A stretch of 64,000 nt of DNA, taken from contig NZ_QKWY01000001.1 of assembly GCF_003248355.1 (NCBI RefSeq), positions 1,818,001 through 1,882,000 on the forward strand, written 5' to 3'. Position numbers and translations under genes: made by a program. Under the pieces are notes generated by a model. It had not been told where the DNA came from, did not search any database, and worked only from the letters and a program-made list of their open reading frames with translations. Of this stretch, positions 31,212 to 42,565 are shown piece by piece; positions within the stretch are counted from its first letter, which is position 1; each line of letters begins with the position of its first letter. Source of the DNA: Streptomyces sp. AC1-42W (lineage in GTDB: Bacteria > Actinomycetota > Actinomycetes > Streptomycetales > Streptomycetaceae).

Positions 31212-32819
31212 ATGACTAGTCAGACCACCGTCGAAAAGGCTCCGCGGGACCCACAGGGCCCCGGTCCCGCACCGGCCGGAGGGCTGCGCGGCCACCCCTG
31301 GCTGACGCTGTTCTCCGTGGCCATCGGCGTGATGATGGTCGCGCTCGACGGCACGATCGTCGCGATCGCCAACCCCGCCATCCAGCAGGATCTCGGCGCC
31401 TCGCTCGCCGACGTCCAGTGGATAACCAACGGCTACATGCTCGCCCTCGCGGTCTCCCTGATCACCGCGGGCAAGCTGGGTGACCGCTTCGGTCACCGCC
31501 AGACCTTCCTCATCGGTGTCGTCGGCTTCGCGGCCGCCTCGGGCGCCATCGGGCTGTCCGACAGCGTCGCCCTCGTCATCACCTTCCGGGTGCTCCAGGG
31601 CCTCTTCGGCGCGCTGCTCATGCCGGCCGCGCTGGGGCTGCTGCGCGCCACGTTCCCGGCCGAGAAGCTGAACATGGCGATCGGCATCTGGGGCATGGTG
31701 ATCGGCGCCTCGACCGCGGGCGGCCCGATCCTCGGCGGGGTGCTCGTCGAGCACGTCAGCTGGCAGTCCGTCTTCTTCATCAACGTGCCGGTCGGCGTGA
31801 TCGCCCTGGTGCTCGGCATCCTGATCCTCAAGGACCACCGCGCCGAGAACGCGCCGCGCTCCTTCGACATCGCGGGCATCGTCCTGCTGTCCGGCGCGAT
31901 GTTCTGCCTGATCTGGGCGCTGATCAAGGGCGCCGAGTGGGGCTGGGGCGACCTCCAGACGGTCGGCTACCTGGTCGGCGCGGCCGTCCTGTTCCTGGCG
32001 TTCGCGATGGTCGAGCAGCGGGTGCGGGAGCCGCTGGTCCCGCTGGGCATGTTCCGCTCCGTCCCGCTCTCCGCCGGCACGGTGCTGATGGTGCTGATGG
32101 CCTTCGCGTTCATGGGCGGCCTGTTCTTCGTCACCTTCTACCTCCAGAACGTGCACGGCATGAAGGCCGTGGACGCGGGCCTGCACCTGCTGCCGCTGAC
32201 CGCGATGATGATCGTCGCCTCGCCGGTGGCGGGCGCCCTGATCACCAAGTTCGGCCCGCGCGTCCCGCTGGTGGGCGGCATGGTCTGCACCGCCGTCGCC
32301 TGCTTCGGCATGTCCCAGCTGACCGTCGGCACGAGCACGCTGACGATGTCGATCTGGTTCGCCCTGCTCGGCCTCGGCCTCGCCCCGGTCATGGTCGGCG
32401 CCACCGAGGTCATCGTCGGCAACGCCCCGATGGAGCTGTCCGGCGTCGCCGGTGGCCTCCAGCAGGCCGCGATGCAGGTCGGCGGCAGCCTCGGTACGGC
32501 GGTGCTCGGCGCGATCATGGCCTCGCGCGTCGACTCCGCGCTGCCGGGCAACTGGAAGGACGCCGGGCTGCAGCAGCTGACCCCCGAGCAGCTCGAACAG
32601 GCGTCCTCCGCCATCAAGGTCGGCATGCCGCCGGTCACCGAGAAGACCCCGCCGGAGATCGCGGGGAAGATCGTGGGCGTCGCGCACGACACGTTCGTCT
32701 CCGGCATGAGCACCGCGTTCATGGTCGCCGGAATCGTCGCGGTGATCGCCGCCCTCGTCGCCACGCTGACCAAGCGCGGCGAGAACGCGGAGGCGGGCAT
32801 GGGCGGCGGCCACATCTGA
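31212..32819 (+). CDS. DHA2-family MFS multidrug efflux transporter
   Basis: A 535-residue drug:proton antiporter with about 14 transmembrane helices (EmrB/QacA type). Helix 1 has VALDGTIVAIANPAI, motif A is GKLGDRFGHRQTF, the motif B arginine is in ITFRVLQGLFGALL, and motif C-like GGPILGGVL follows. The C-terminal tail is cytoplasmic and glycine-rich. ATG 31212 has no Shine-Dalgarno, and the promoter position suggests a leaderless message. The divergent TetR gene is the expected regulator. Substrates cannot be told from sequence. A perfect 14-pair hairpin ends the transcript at 32901-32932. Confidence 0.92.
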   Translation: MTSQTTVEKAPRDPQGPGPAPAGGLRGHPWLTLFSVAIGVMMVALDGTIVAIANPAIQQDLGASLADVQWITNGYMLALAVSLITAGKLGDRFGHRQTFLIGVVGFAAASGAIGLSDSVALVITFRVLQGLFGALLMPAALGLLRATFPAEKLNMAIGIWGMVIGASTAGGPILGGVLVEHVSWQSVFFINVPVGVIALVLGILILKDHRAENAPRSFDIAGIVLLSGAMFCLIWALIKGAEWGWGDLQTVGYLVGAAVLFLAFAMVEQRVREPLVPLGMFRSVPLSAGTVLMVLMAFAFMGGLFFVTFYLQNVHGMKAVDAGLHLLPLTAMMIVASPVAGALITKFGPRVPLVGGMVCTAVACFGMSQLTVGTSTLTMSIWFALLGLGLAPVMVGATEVIVGNAPMELSGVAGGLQQAAMQVGGSLGTAVLGAIMASRVDSALPGNWKDAGLQQLTPEQLEQASSAIKVGMPPVTEKTPPEIAGKIVGVAHDTFVSGMSTAFMVAGIVAVIAALVATLTKRGENAEAGMGGGHI

Positions 32820-32900
32820 CGGCCGCGGCACGCCCCTGGGCGCAACCACGGCCCCGCGCACACCACACCCCCGCGCGCGCACTACGGCCCCGCGCGCACC

Positions 32901-32932
32901 ACGGCCCCGCCGGAGCGATCCGGCGGGGCCGT
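32901..32932 (+). terminator. Perfect 14-pair terminator after the efflux gene
   Basis: ACGGCCCCGCCGGA (32901-32914), loop GCGA, then the exact complement TCCGGCGGGGCCGT (32919-32932). The bases just before it hold two diverged copies of the same ACGGCCCCGCG string. Confidence 0.85.
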
Positions 32933-33062
32933 CACCTGTACGGGTGAATCCCGCTCCGAACCCTTCCGATTACTCTCCGTGATCACGCAGGGTGGATGGC
33001 GGGAGATCCACACCGGTGGACGCTCCCCTCACAGGTTCCATCACCACGGGGGTTCATCTCGC

Positions 33063-33491
33063 ATGCGTACGACCTTTGCCGCGACCGCCCTGGCCGCCGT
33101 CGCCCTGATCACCACGGCCCTCTTCACGCCCGCGACCGCCGGAGCGGCGGCGTCGGCCGCAGCCGCCGTGCCCGCCGGGGCCGCAGTGCCCGCCGCCGCG
33201 CCCGTCCGCCTCGGGGACTGCGCCAGTGGACAGCTCTGCCTCTGGACGAAGCCGGACTTCACCGGAGCCCGGCAGACCCATGAGCTGTCCACCATCGACA
33301 TCGAGAGCTGCGTGCCGCTGAAACCCGGCACCACCGCCCAGTCCCTCGCCAACCGCACCGGCCGGCCCGTCACGACCTACCAGTCCGCCGAGTGCCAGGA
33401 GACCGGCGAGTTCGAGACCTACCCGGGCGGCGGCACCTGGCTGCCCCGCTCCCCGTACCAGGTCCGCGCCTTCAAGGTGTGGGAGAACTGA
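33063..33491 (+). CDS. Secreted peptidase inhibitor family I36-type protein
   Basis: A 142-residue exported protein: basic start MRTT, hydrophobic core, Ala-rich stretch with a likely cleavage after ATAGA or within the following alanines. The mature domain has DCASGQLCLWTKPDFTG, ESCVPL and SAECQETG, i.e. four cysteines in the pattern of the I36 inhibitor / beta-gamma crystallin-like small proteins that block metalloproteases in Streptomyces. ATG 33063 has GGGGG about ten bases upstream. It converges on aceE with a strong hairpin between them. Inhibitor activity is inferred from family. Confidence 0.8.
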   Translation: MRTTFAATALAAVALITTALFTPATAGAAASAAAAVPAGAAVPAAAPVRLGDCASGQLCLWTKPDFTGARQTHELSTIDIESCVPLKPGTTAQSLANRTGRPVTTYQSAECQETGEFETYPGGGTWLPRSPYQVRAFKVWEN

Positions 33492-33509
33492 ACGGGCCCG
33501 GACGCGCCG

Positions 33510-33545
33510 CGGGGCGGCGGCACCCTTGCGGGCACCGCCGCCCCG
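33510..33545. terminator. Bidirectional terminator between the I36 gene and aceE
   Basis: CGGGGCGGCGG (33510-33520) pairs with CCGCCGCCCCG (33535-33545), 11 pairs around a 14-base loop that can pair further (ACC/GGG). Confidence 0.8.
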
Positions 33546-33559
33546 TTCCGGACACGGCG

Positions 33560-36301
<2,742 letters not shown>

Positions 36302-36840
36302 GCTGTTCCTTCGCTGTTCGGTGCTGCGCTTCGGGGTCTGCTGCGGGAGTCCTGCCCCCGGCCGTATCGATGTGTACGCCTTCCCCATCGTGTACCGCTG
36401 GAACGCTTACGTCATCTCTACCGAGAGGTAACCGCGCACGCGTTCCGGACCCGGTCCGGCCGGGGCGGATGGACCGCCGCCGAGTGGGTATCGGTGCAGC
36501 AGAAGGTGTCGGGACAGGAGGGACAGTCGGGATGACCGAGGACGGACCGTAACCATACGCCCAAGGCGTCCAAGTGTTCCCAAACACGGCTCGGCTCCGG
36601 ATGCCGACGCGAAACGGCATAAGCTGTCCATGGACGTAGGTCGCACAGGGAGCGGAGAAAGCGCGCGGGCCCTCGTGGAGGACCGCCGACAGGACGGCGA
36701 CGTGGGAGGAATCGTCACCGTTTAGGCGGTCTCGTACGCTGGGTACTTGCGCGATCCGCCGCTCCCGTGTGGACTACGGCCAGCGCCCCGCGCACGCGCG
36801 TGGCTGAAGCATTTTCCGAAACATGATCAGGAGGCAACCC
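36302..36840 (+). other. Intergenic region with a possible 31-codon ORF
   Basis: The 539 bases between the divergent aceE and DUF3052 genes must hold both promoters. One short reading frame, ATG 36630 to TAG 36725 (31 codons, MDVGRTGSGESARALVEDRR...), begins 4 bases after a TAAGCT that could be part of a -10 element, so a leaderless small protein is conceivable. It has no recognisable domain. AGGAGG (36829-36834) is the ribosome site of DUF3052. Nothing else is identified. Confidence 0.4.
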
Positions 36841-37278
36841 GTGAGCGCGACCGCGGACCACGCGGAGGAGCGGACCAACCCGGCGACACGCCTGGGGTTC
36901 GAGCCCGGACAGGTGGTCCAGGAGATCGGCTACGACGACGACGTCGAGCATGAGCTCCGTGAGGGCATTGAGGCCATTACCGGCCAGGACCTCGTCGACG
37001 AGGAGTACGACGACATCGCCGACGTCGTCCTGCTCTGGTTCCGCGACGAGGACGGCGACCTTACGGACGCGCTGGTGGATGCCATTGGTCTGATCGACGA
37101 GGGCGGCGAGATCTGGCTGATGACGCCGAAGACCGGCCGCGACGGATACGTCGAGCCGAGCGACATCAACGAGGCCTCGCAGACCGCCGGTCTCACCCAG
37201 ACCAAGAGCGTCAACGCGGCCAAGGACTGGTCGGGAAGCCGACTCGTCACGCCCAAAGCGGCCAAGGCCAAGCGCTGA
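36841..37278 (+). CDS. DUF3052 family protein
   Basis: A 145-residue acidic soluble protein conserved in actinobacteria beside aceE. After a polar N-terminus it has RLGFEPGQVVQEIGYDDDVEHELR, ADVVLLWFRDEDGDLTDAL, and GGEIWLMTPKTGRDGYVE, then a lysine-rich C-terminus (AAKAKR). The fold resembles small-molecule or nucleotide binding sandwiches but no function is known to me. GTG 36841 has an ideal AGGAGG. It is followed by a hairpin (37290-37335 region, CCCCCG/CGGGGG) and then by the peroxiredoxin gene. Confidence 0.9.
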   Translation: MSATADHAEERTNPATRLGFEPGQVVQEIGYDDDVEHELREGIEAITGQDLVDEEYDDIADVVLLWFRDEDGDLTDALVDAIGLIDEGGEIWLMTPKTGRDGYVEPSDINEASQTAGLTQTKSVNAAKDWSGSRLVTPKAAKAKR

Positions 37279-37437
37279 CCGCTCCGACCACTGAGGGCCC
37301 CCGACAGGCATCGCGCCGGCCGGGGGTCTTCGTGCGTCCCGCTTTACCGGGTGCCGCACGGGCGGCCCCCTCCTCTGCGTAGGGTGGGGGTCACCCGGAC
37401 AGCCCAGCCCGGTGATGTAGCGAAGGGACGCGTTTCC

Positions 37438-37896
37438 ATGGCGATCGAGGTCGGCACCCAGGCCCCGGATTTCGAGCTGAAGGACAACCACGGCCGGACC
37501 GTGAAGCTCTCCGACTTCCGCGGTGAGAAGAACGTGGTGCTGCTGTTCTACCCGTTCGCCTTCACCGGCGTCTGCACGGGCGAGCTGTGCGCGCTCCGCG
37601 ACGAGCTGCCCACGTTCGAGAACGACGACACGCAGCTGCTCGCCGTCTCCAACGACTCCATCCACACCCTGCGCGTCTTCGCCGAGCAGGAGGGCCTGGA
37701 GTACCCGCTGCTGTCGGACTTCTGGCCGCACGGCGAGACCTCGCGGGCGTACGGCGTCTTCGACGAGGAGAAGGGCTGCGCCGTGCGCGGCACCTTCATC
37801 ATCGACAAGGAGGGCGTGGTGCGCTGGACGGTCGTCAACGGGCTGCCCGACGCGCGCGACCTCAACGACTACGTCAAGGCGCTCGGCGCGCTCTGA
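37438..37896 (+). CDS. Peroxiredoxin, AhpE/one-cysteine type
   Basis: A 152-residue thioredoxin-fold peroxidase. The peroxidatic cysteine is in [14 protein letters not shown], equivalent to the PxxxT/S-xxC motif (PFAFTGVC), and the conserved arginine is in [11 protein letters not shown] second cysteine follows in GELC and a third in EEKGCAVRG, so resolving may be intra- or intermolecular. It resembles mycobacterial AhpE and reduces peroxides and peroxynitrite. ATG 37438 is preceded by GAAGGGA. It stands alone between DUF3052 and the terD genes and adds to the oxidative stress functions of the region. Confidence 0.92.
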   Translation: MAIEVGTQAPDFELKDNHGRTVKLSDFRGEKNVVLLFYPFAFTGVCTGELCALRDELPTFENDDTQLLAVSNDSIHTLRVFAEQEGLEYPLLSDFWPHGETSRAYGVFDEEKGCAVRGTFIIDKEGVVRWTVVNGLPDARDLNDYVKALGAL

Positions 37897-38052
37897 AAAC
37901 CGGTTCGGGAGTGGACCGCAGACCGGAGACCCGAGGCCCGAATGCCTGTTGAGGCCGGGAACCGGTCACTAGTATCCACTCGTTGATCCGATGTCAACAC
38001 GACGTGGAGGCGCCGGCACCGGCCGGCCCCCAAGAAACCAATGGGAGGACTC

Positions 38053-38628
38053 GTGGGAGTCAGCCTCAGCAAGGGCGGCAACGTCTCGCTGACCAAGGCC
38101 GCGCCCAACCTGACCGCGGTCATCGTGGGTCTCGGCTGGGACGCCCGTACCACCACCGGCGGGGACTTCGACCTCGACGCCAGTGCTCTGCTGACGAACG
38201 CCGAGGGCAAGGTCGCCAACGACGGCAACTTCGTCTTCTTCAACAACCTCAAGAGCCCCGACGGCTCCGTCGAGCACACCGGTGACAACCTCACCGGTGA
38301 GGGCGAGGGCGACGACGAGGTCATCAACGTCAACCTGGCCACGGTGCCGGCCGACGTCGACAAGATCGTCTTCCCGGTCTCGATCTACGAGGCCGAGTCC
38401 CGCCAGCAGAGCTTCGGCCAGGTCCGCAACGCGTACATCCGCGTCGTCAACCAGGCCGACAACACCGAGCTCGCCCGCTACGACCTGTCCGAGGACGCCT
38501 CGACCGAGACCGCCATGGTCTTCGGCGAGCTGTACCGCAACGGCGCGGAGTGGAAGTTCCGGGCCATCGGCCAGGGCTACGCCTCCGGTCTGCGCGGCAT
38601 CGCGCAGGACTTCGGCGTCAACGTCTGA
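38053..38628 (+). CDS. TerD-family stress protein (first copy)
   Basis: A 191-residue calcium-binding TerD protein. Signature sites: [20 protein letters not shown] and [20 protein letters not shown], whose aspartates bind calcium, and the C-terminal [19 protein letters not shown] 38053 is chosen because the GGGAGGA just before it is a ribosome site; an in-frame ATG at 38041 lies upstream of that. It is about 80 percent identical by eye to the copy 158 bases downstream. TerD proteins act in tellurite resistance and, in streptomycetes, in growth and development. Confidence 0.95.
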   Translation: MGVSLSKGGNVSLTKAAPNLTAVIVGLGWDARTTTGGDFDLDASALLTNAEGKVANDGNFVFFNNLKSPDGSVEHTGDNLTGEGEGDDEVINVNLATVPADVDKIVFPVSIYEAESRQQSFGQVRNAYIRVVNQADNTELARYDLSEDASTETAMVFGELYRNGAEWKFRAIGQGYASGLRGIAQDFGVNV

Positions 38629-38663
38629 GTCGCCCTGGGGCCCCGGCCCCGGCATCAGCATCC

Positions 38664-38747
38664 GTCCGGCGCCGCACCACGTGCGGCGCCGGACGCGCAG
38701 GGCGGACGGAGCCGCCGGCCGAACACGTGCGGCCGGCGGCTCCGTCC
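38664..38747 (+). terminator. Two strong hairpins between the terD paralogues
   Basis: Hairpin 1: GTCCGGCGCCGCAC (38664-38677), loop CAC, exact complement to 38694 (14 pairs). Hairpin 2: 18 pairs starting GGACGGAGCCGCC (38704-38721), loop AACACGTG, exact complement 38730-38747. They separate two co-directional terD genes and must strongly limit read-through or protect the upstream message. Confidence 0.85.
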
Positions 38748-38786
38748 GGTACAAAAGACGGTTCACCAACTCGGGGAGGACACACC

Positions 38787-39362
38787 ATGGGCGTCACGCT
38801 CGCCAAGGGAGGCAATGTCTCCCTCTCCAAGGCCGCACCCAATCTCACCCAGGTGCTGGTCGGTCTCGGCTGGGACGCACGATCCACGACCGGGGCCGAC
38901 TTCGACCTCGACGCCAGCGCGCTGCTGTGCCAGTCCGGCCGGGTGCTCGGCGACGAATGGTTCGTGTTCTACAACAACCTCACGAGCCCCGACGGTTCCG
39001 TGGAGCACACCGGTGACAACCTCACGGGTGAGGGCGAGGGCGACGACGAGTCGATCATCGTCCACCTCACGCAGGTGCCGGCCCACTGCGACAAGATCGT
39101 CTTCCCGGTCTCGATCCACGAGGCCGACAACCGCGGCCAGACGTTCGGCCAGGTCAGCAACGCGTTCATCCGCGTCGTCAATCAGGCCGACGGCCAGGAA
39201 CTGGCACGGTACGACCTCAGCGAGGACGCCTCGACGGAAACCGCGATGATCTTCGGCGAGCTCTACCGCTACAACGGCGAGTGGAAGTTCCGTGCAGTTG
39301 GTCAGGGGTACGCGTCGGGGCTGCGCGGCATCGCTCTAGACTTCGGGGTCAACGTTTCGTAA
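38787..39362 (+). CDS. TerD-family stress protein (second copy)
   Basis: A 191-residue TerD protein starting at ATG 38787 after GGGGAGGA. It shares the calcium-binding [20 protein letters not shown] and [16 protein letters not shown] segments with the first copy but differs at [18 protein letters not shown] and [13 protein letters not shown]. It lies downstream of a pair of strong hairpins and probably has its own promoter. The DUF475 gene starts 70 bases after its stop, so these two may be co-transcribed. The close paralogy suggests local gene duplication long enough ago to diverge. Confidence 0.95.
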   Translation: MGVTLAKGGNVSLSKAAPNLTQVLVGLGWDARSTTGADFDLDASALLCQSGRVLGDEWFVFYNNLTSPDGSVEHTGDNLTGEGEGDDESIIVHLTQVPAHCDKIVFPVSIHEADNRGQTFGQVSNAFIRVVNQADGQELARYDLSEDASTETAMIFGELYRYNGEWKFRAVGQGYASGLRGIALDFGVNVS

Positions 39363-39432
39363 AGCCGCGCACGGCGCGGGGGAGCCCCGTGCACATCGGG
39401 GGAGACCCGTTACATACATGATGGGGTAGCCA

Positions 39433-40560
39433 GTGCTTCTGAAAACCTTCGGGTGGTCGTTCGCGATCACCGTGGCCGGTCTTGTGGCCGCATTCTTCTA
39501 CGGGGGGTGGGAAGCCTTCGGTGTGGTGGCGATCCTGTCCGTCCTGGAGATCTCGCTGTCGTTCGACAACGCGGTGGTCAACGCCGGAATCCTGAAGAAG
39601 ATGTCTGCCTTCTGGCAGAAGATCTTCCTCACGATCGGCGTCCTGATCGCGGTCTTCGGTATGCGGCTGGTCTTCCCCGTCGTGATCGTGGCTGTCACGG
39701 CGAGTCTGAACCCGATCGACGCGATCGACCTGTCGTTCAACGACCCGGACCAGTACAAGCAGCTGGTCACGGACGCCCACCCGGCGATCGCCGCCTTCGG
39801 TGGCATGTTCCTGCTGATGATCTTCCTCGACTTCATCTTCGAGGAGCGCGACATCCAGTGGCTGCGCTGGATCGAGCGCCCGCTCGCCAAGCTCGGCAAG
39901 GTCGACATGCTGTCGGTCTGCGTCGCGCTGATCGTTCTGCTGATCGCCTCCCTGACCGTCGCCACGCAGGCCCACCAGCACGGCGGCGGCCACGCGGACA
40001 AGGCGGCGACCGTCCTGCTCTCCGGCGTCGCGGGTCTGATCACGTATCTGATCGTCGGCGGGCTCTCCGGCTACTTCGAGGACAAACTCGAAGAGGAGGA
40101 GGAGCGCGAGCACGAGGCGGAGGAAGAGGCCAAGCGCAGCGGCAAGAAGGTCTCGGCCATCGCCCTCACCGGCAAGGCCGCGTTCTTCATGTTCCTCTAC
40201 CTGGAAGTGCTCGACGCCTCCTTCTCGTTCGACGGCGTGATCGGCGCCTTCGCCATCACCAACGAGATCGTGCTCATGGCCCTCGGCCTCGGCGTCGGCG
40301 CCATGTACGTCCGTTCGCTCACGGTCTACCTGGTCCGCCAGGGCACCCTGGACGACTACGTCTACCTGGAGCACGGCGCGCACTACGCGATCGGCGCGCT
40401 GGCGGTCCTGCTGCTCGTCACCATCCAGTACGAGATCAACGAGATCATCACCGGTCTGATCGGTGTCGTCCTGATCGCCTGGTCCTTCTGGTCCTCGGTC
40501 CGCCGCAACAAGGCGCTGGAGGCGGAGGAAGGCAGCACCGAAGTGACCGCCGGGGTGTGA
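39433..40560 (+). CDS. DUF475 / TerC-like integral membrane protein
   Basis: A 375-residue membrane protein with about nine transmembrane helices. Acidic membrane motifs LEISLSFDNAVVNAG (helix 2) and YLEVLDASFSFDGVIGAFA (later helix) are the paired TerC-type signatures thought to bind metal ions. A cytoplasmic loop rich in glutamate and lysine (DKLEEEEEREHEAEEEAK, about residues 217-234) connects the halves. It belongs with TerD proteins in predicted metal-linked stress complexes at the membrane. GTG 39433 is used; the ribosome site is weak (GGGG). Confidence 0.9.
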   Translation: MLLKTFGWSFAITVAGLVAAFFYGGWEAFGVVAILSVLEISLSFDNAVVNAGILKKMSAFWQKIFLTIGVLIAVFGMRLVFPVVIVAVTASLNPIDAIDLSFNDPDQYKQLVTDAHPAIAAFGGMFLLMIFLDFIFEERDIQWLRWIERPLAKLGKVDMLSVCVALIVLLIASLTVATQAHQHGGGHADKAATVLLSGVAGLITYLIVGGLSGYFEDKLEEEEEREHEAEEEAKRSGKKVSAIALTGKAAFFMFLYLEVLDASFSFDGVIGAFAITNEIVLMALGLGVGAMYVRSLTVYLVRQGTLDDYVYLEHGAHYAIGALAVLLLVTIQYEINEIITGLIGVVLIAWSFWSSVRRNKALEAEEGSTEVTAGV

Positions 40561-40660
40561 CCCGGTAGGTATGGAGGGAACGCTCTCTGCGGGGCGGCTC
40601 GTACGGCAACGGCTCCGGGACACCCCGGAGACGGCCCGGAGCCGCCCCGCGGTGGTGCGT

Positions 40661-40687
40661 GCGCCGTATGCGCCGTATGCGCCGCAT
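40661..40687 (+). repeat. Three tandem 9-mers upstream of the TerA-like gene
   Basis: GCGCCGTAT, GCGCCGTAT, GCGCCGCAT in direct succession (40661-40687), 38 bases before the start codon at 40726. Could be a slipped repeat or a set of protein-binding sites. Confidence 0.75.
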
Positions 40688-40725
40688 GCGACGGGTGAGG
40701 GACCGAGAAAGGGGCGGGGTCGGGG

Positions 40726-41460
40726 ATGGCGTTCTGGGACAGCCTGTGGCCGGGGCGGGACACACGATTCGAAGCGGGCAGCGCGGCCACCAACTCCATC
40801 GTGCTGACCCGGCGGCACGCCACGGTCTCGCTGACCAAGCAGGGAGCGCTCAGCGGCAACCTCCGGGTGAACCTCTCCTGGCGCATGCGCACCTCGGACA
40901 TCGGGGGCCGCTCCCGCCAGAGCGGCCGGCTGCTGCACCCACTGAAGCTGTTCCAGCCGGAGGCCGTCCAGGCGCACACCCAGGGCATGGTCAACGTCGA
41001 CCTGGACCTGGGCTGCATGTACGAGCTGGCGGACGGCACCAAGGGCGTGGTGCAGCCGCTGGGCAACCTGCTCGGCGATCTGAACGGGCCGCCGTACATC
41101 AGGCTCAGCGGCGACGACCGCTTCGGAGCCCCCTCCGGCGAGACCCTCTACGTCAACATCGATCAGCGCGAGCACATCAAGCGGCTGATGTGCTTCGTCT
41201 ACATCTACGACCAGACGCCCGCCTTCGACCGCACGCACGCCAAGGTGACCCTCTATCCCGGCAACGGGCCCAGCATCGAGATCGAGCTGGACGAGCGCGC
41301 CCCGCAGGCCCGCTCCTGCGCGGTGTTCACGCTGGAGAACGTCAAGGACGAGCTGATCGTGCGGCGTGAGGTGAAGTTCGTCTACGGCTTCCAGTCCGAG
41401 CTGGACCGGATGTACGGCTTCGGCATGCAGTGGGGCCGCGGCTACAAGACCCGCACCTGA
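40726..41460 (+). CDS. TerA-like tellurium resistance / stress protein
   Basis: A 244-residue soluble protein of the TerD superfamily (TerA-like branch). The N-terminus MAFWDSLWPGRDTRF is followed by a beta-sandwich with VNVDLDLGCMYELADGTKG, which replaces the calcium-site GLGWD of TerD, and by YVNIDQREHIKRLMCFVYIY. The C-terminus reads FGMQWGRGYKTR. It sits between DUF475 and a minus-strand TerD-type gene. ATG 40726 is the only sensible start. Partner or ligand is unknown. Confidence 0.82.
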   Translation: MAFWDSLWPGRDTRFEAGSAATNSIVLTRRHATVSLTKQGALSGNLRVNLSWRMRTSDIGGRSRQSGRLLHPLKLFQPEAVQAHTQGMVNVDLDLGCMYELADGTKGVVQPLGNLLGDLNGPPYIRLSGDDRFGAPSGETLYVNIDQREHIKRLMCFVYIYDQTPAFDRTHAKVTLYPGNGPSIEIELDERAPQARSCAVFTLENVKDELIVRREVKFVYGFQSELDRMYGFGMQWGRGYKTRT

Positions 41461-41486
41461 GCGTGTCCCGTCGCCGCGTGCCGTTC

Positions 41487-42344
41487 TCAGGGCCGTATGA
41501 ACTGTGGGCCCTGCGGGGGCAGCGTGAAGTTCGGGTCGGGCGCCGGCGCGGCCGCCGGGGCGGGCTGCGGGTAGCCGTAGGCGGGCTGCGGCGAGGCCGG
41601 CTGGGGATAGCCGTACGAGGGCTGCGGGGCCGGGGCCGCGGCGGGCTGCGGATAGCCGTACGAGGGCTGCTGGTGCAGCACGGTGGCCTGCGAGTCGGGC
41701 GCGGGCGCCGGAGCCGGCGGGAACGCGGGAGCGGGCGGCGCCTGGTCCGGCCGGTACTGCGGCTCGGGCTGTGCCGGGGCCTGGGGCTGCGGCTCGGGCT
41801 CCGCCTCGTCGACCGAGATGCCGAACGCGGTCGCCAGGCCGATGAGACCGGTCGGATAGCCCTGCCCGACCGCCCGGAACTTCCAGCCGTCCCCGCGCCG
41901 GTACAGCTCGCCGCAGATGATCGCGGTCTCCTCGCCGGTCTCCGCGCGCACGTCGAACACGGCGAGCGGTTCGCCGCCGGCCGCCGCCGCGTCGTAGATG
42001 AGGATGCGCAGATCGCGTACGTGCTCGAAGGCGGCCCCGTCCGAGGACGCGGCGATGACGACCTGGTCGACCGACGGGTCCAGCGCGTTCAGATCGGCCT
42101 CGATGGTGTCCGTCAGGCCCTCCGGCAGACTGCGCTTGGGCAGCCTGCGCACCAGGCCCGACGGATGGCGCGGCTGGTTGTAGAAGACGAAGTCCTCGTC
42201 CGAGCGCACGCGCCCGCCGGCGCCGAGCAGCAGGGCCGAGGCGTCCACGTCGGGCACCCCGGCGCCCGGCGTCCAGCGCAGCACGGCCCGTACGGCCATG
42301 GCGTCGAGGGGGACGTTCGAGCCTTTCACCATCGCGTGCGTCAT
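41487..42344 (-). CDS. TerD-family protein with Pro/Gln/Tyr-rich repeat tail
   Basis: A 285-residue protein. The first 180 residues are a TerD domain ([40 protein letters not shown]), but the calcium motif is altered: no GLGWDAR and no [10 protein letters not shown] segment. The remaining 105 residues are low-complexity Pro/Ala/Gln with repeats of YGYPQPA (three copies plus variants). Such tails are usually flexible and may drive clustering. ATG 42344 is chosen; ATG 42353 is also possible. It is divergent from the HpcH-like gene, with 221 bases between them that must contain both promoters. Confidence 0.9.
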   Translation of the reverse strand: MTHAMVKGSNVPLDAMAVRAVLRWTPGAGVPDVDASALLLGAGGRVRSDEDFVFYNQPRHPSGLVRRLPKRSLPEGLTDTIEADLNALDPSVDQVVIAASSDGAAFEHVRDLRILIYDAAAAGGEPLAVFDVRAETGEETAIICGELYRRGDGWKFRAVGQGYPTGLIGLATAFGISVDEAEPEPQPQAPAQPEPQYRPDQAPPAPAFPPAPAPAPDSQATVLHQQPSYGYPQPAAAPAPQPSYGYPQPASPQPAYGYPQPAPAAAPAPDPNFTLPPQGPQFIRP

Positions 42345-42565
42345 GCCGGTCATCCTGCCTGCTGGCCGCCCGCGCGGACAACGCGGGGGGCGTGGTGTCC
42401 CTTCCGGCAGCCGGTCGGATTCACCCGCTCCGCCCCCCTCGAAAGCAGTACGAAAGGGGTACGACATCCGGAATTCACCTCAGCTGGGAACTGCCGACAC
42501 CCGTTCGTACGTACTATTACCGGCCACACGTTGTCCGATCGGTCAGAGAGTACGGGGGGAATTGC

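Noticed and set aside
36370..36552. 60-codon + strand frame upstream of DUF3052
   Set aside because: No ribosome site, low-complexity Arg/Gly composition, overlaps the expected aceE promoter region.
39349..42381. 1010-codon minus-strand frame over the Ter genes
   Set aside because: Runs across DUF475 and TerA-like genes on the other strand; composition and lack of domains mark it as a shadow.
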